From assembly GCA_003427395.1 (NCBI GenBank), contig BFEA01000971.1, positions 96,912-160,911 of the forward strand: a DNA stretch of 64,000 bases. The letters run 5' to 3'. The position numbers and the translations under genes were made by a program. This DNA comes from Chara braunii (lineage: Eukaryota > Streptophyta > Charophyceae > Charales > Characeae). Below are positions 62,999 to 64,000 of the stretch, piece after piece (within the stretch, counting starts at the first letter, position 1; each line of letters starts with the position of its first letter). The notes under the pieces are model-generated. The model saw only the letters and a list, made by a program, of their open reading frames with translations, did no database searches and was not told where the DNA came from.

Positions 62999-64000
62999 TT
63001 CATGTGCATCTTCAGAGATAGTTCTCTTATAGTTTCTATAGATGCAATGTTTTCAAGTGTTTGCACGGTCGTCTTTTTTTTGTGCATGCTTTTACGTGTT
63101 GCGTCTCTTGTGCTTCATAGAAATATGATGAGCATCTATATGAATTTGACAAATTGTGTATCAGTAATGACCACTTTCCTTCAACGGTAGTTCCGAAGTC
63201 GTAAGCATCCTTGAGTAAAAAACGAGTCAGTGCTTCCAAACAGAACAGACAAGACGTGGTTACCTCGTCCTGTTTAAATAATAAATAGTTGTGTTCCTTA
63301 GCCACCAGTACTTCCGAGGCACTTTTCTCTGGGAATTTAAAATGCCCTGCACGCCAAAAGAAAATGAACCGCCTCGGGCCTCAATTTGGCTGGTCCCGTC
63401 AGCCATCTTGCTCCGGAAGCTGAGCCACAGAAGTTGTGGCTGCATGCATGCCGCGACTATGACGCAATGGGTGGGAAATGTATTGGTGGCTTTAGCATCA
63501 CAATAAGGATTACTTTTGTTTTGTGTATATACTAAATAATAATTTGCCTATCCCGGCGCATTAGTGCCCCCCTGAAAAAGAAGCCCAATTTACTATTTAG
63601 TATTTACTATTTAGTCAATAAGTTTTCAACTTTTCACCAGTTCAACCAGTTGATGCTTGATGTGTGAAGTGATGGCAAGACGGTTTGAGAGGTTCAGAGC
63701 TTGTGGACCATATGTTTTTATAAATTTTGTCATAAAGAACCTACAAAAAGCTAAACACATTGTAACTGGTTGAATACCATTCCTAGTACAAGGTGCAGCT
63801 ATTTTGTTTCAGCGCGTGCACATACACACGACAACTTTCAGGGCAGGGTCCACTGGATCTGTTTGGCTGGAGCCTGGCGGTGTCACCCAAAACAAAAACA
63901 AGAAGTTGTGCACAATGTTTCGCCTTTGTTTTTTCGTGGCGCGCAGCACAAATACACCTCAGGAGAAAGAGGCTCGGATGTACTGCTGATTTGTAGGGAA
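62999..64000. other. no recognisable gene
   Basis: AT-rich sequence without a recognisable domain, tRNA or transposon end; the short ORFs have no family resemblance I can name. Confidence 0.5.

Overview
The window looks like a large, repeat-rich nuclear genome of the green lineage. Runs of CCCTAAA/TTTAGGG (plant-type telomere motif), multi-kilobase introns and U6-like sequences support this. A charophyte alga of the Chara type is my best guess, but this is an inference; no marker gene in the window fixes the species. Three N gaps (14308-14367, 29249-30193, 41673-42008) and several single Ns show a draft assembly.

Layout. 1-2.8 kb: microsatellites, a SINE-like repeat and a 422-bp tandem duplication. 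3.0-12.7 kb (minus strand): a decayed Helitron-like transposon. It reads, 5' to 3', basic/zinc N-terminus, HUH-type Rep, PIF1-like helicase, then two tandem Ulp1/C48-like cysteine peptidase domains. Many stops and frameshifts interrupt it. 13-17.4 kb: two SINE-like families and long simple repeats. 17.9-19.8 kb (minus strand): two broken copies of an unrecognised domain. 20-25.4 kb: no recognisable gene, with a U6-derived sequence and palindromic MITEs.

25.4-59.8 kb (plus strand): one large gene for a ZNFX1-like protein (SF1 helicase with NF-X1 zinc fingers). I could join seven exons by GT-AG sites with consistent phase: 25446/25495-29164, 34402-34421, 39682-41384, 50540-50757, 52186-52855, 55307-55675, 56979-59760. 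The product is about 3,143 residues. Exon 2 is a 20-nt micro-exon carrying most of the Walker A motif. The introns are filled with transposons: a hAT element with perfect 8-bp target duplications, a solo or collapsed LTR, a tRNA-derived SINE, MITE clusters, two U6-derived sequences and a degenerate telomere-motif tract.

59.8-64 kb: 3' UTR, a CT-rich tract, a second hAT element with a perfect 8-bp target duplication, a short GC-rich MITE and no further gene.

Only the ZNFX1-like gene appears intact and functional. In animals this family acts in antiviral RNA sensing and in small-RNA inheritance, and the helicase motifs here are preserved. Everything else is mobile or decayed DNA.
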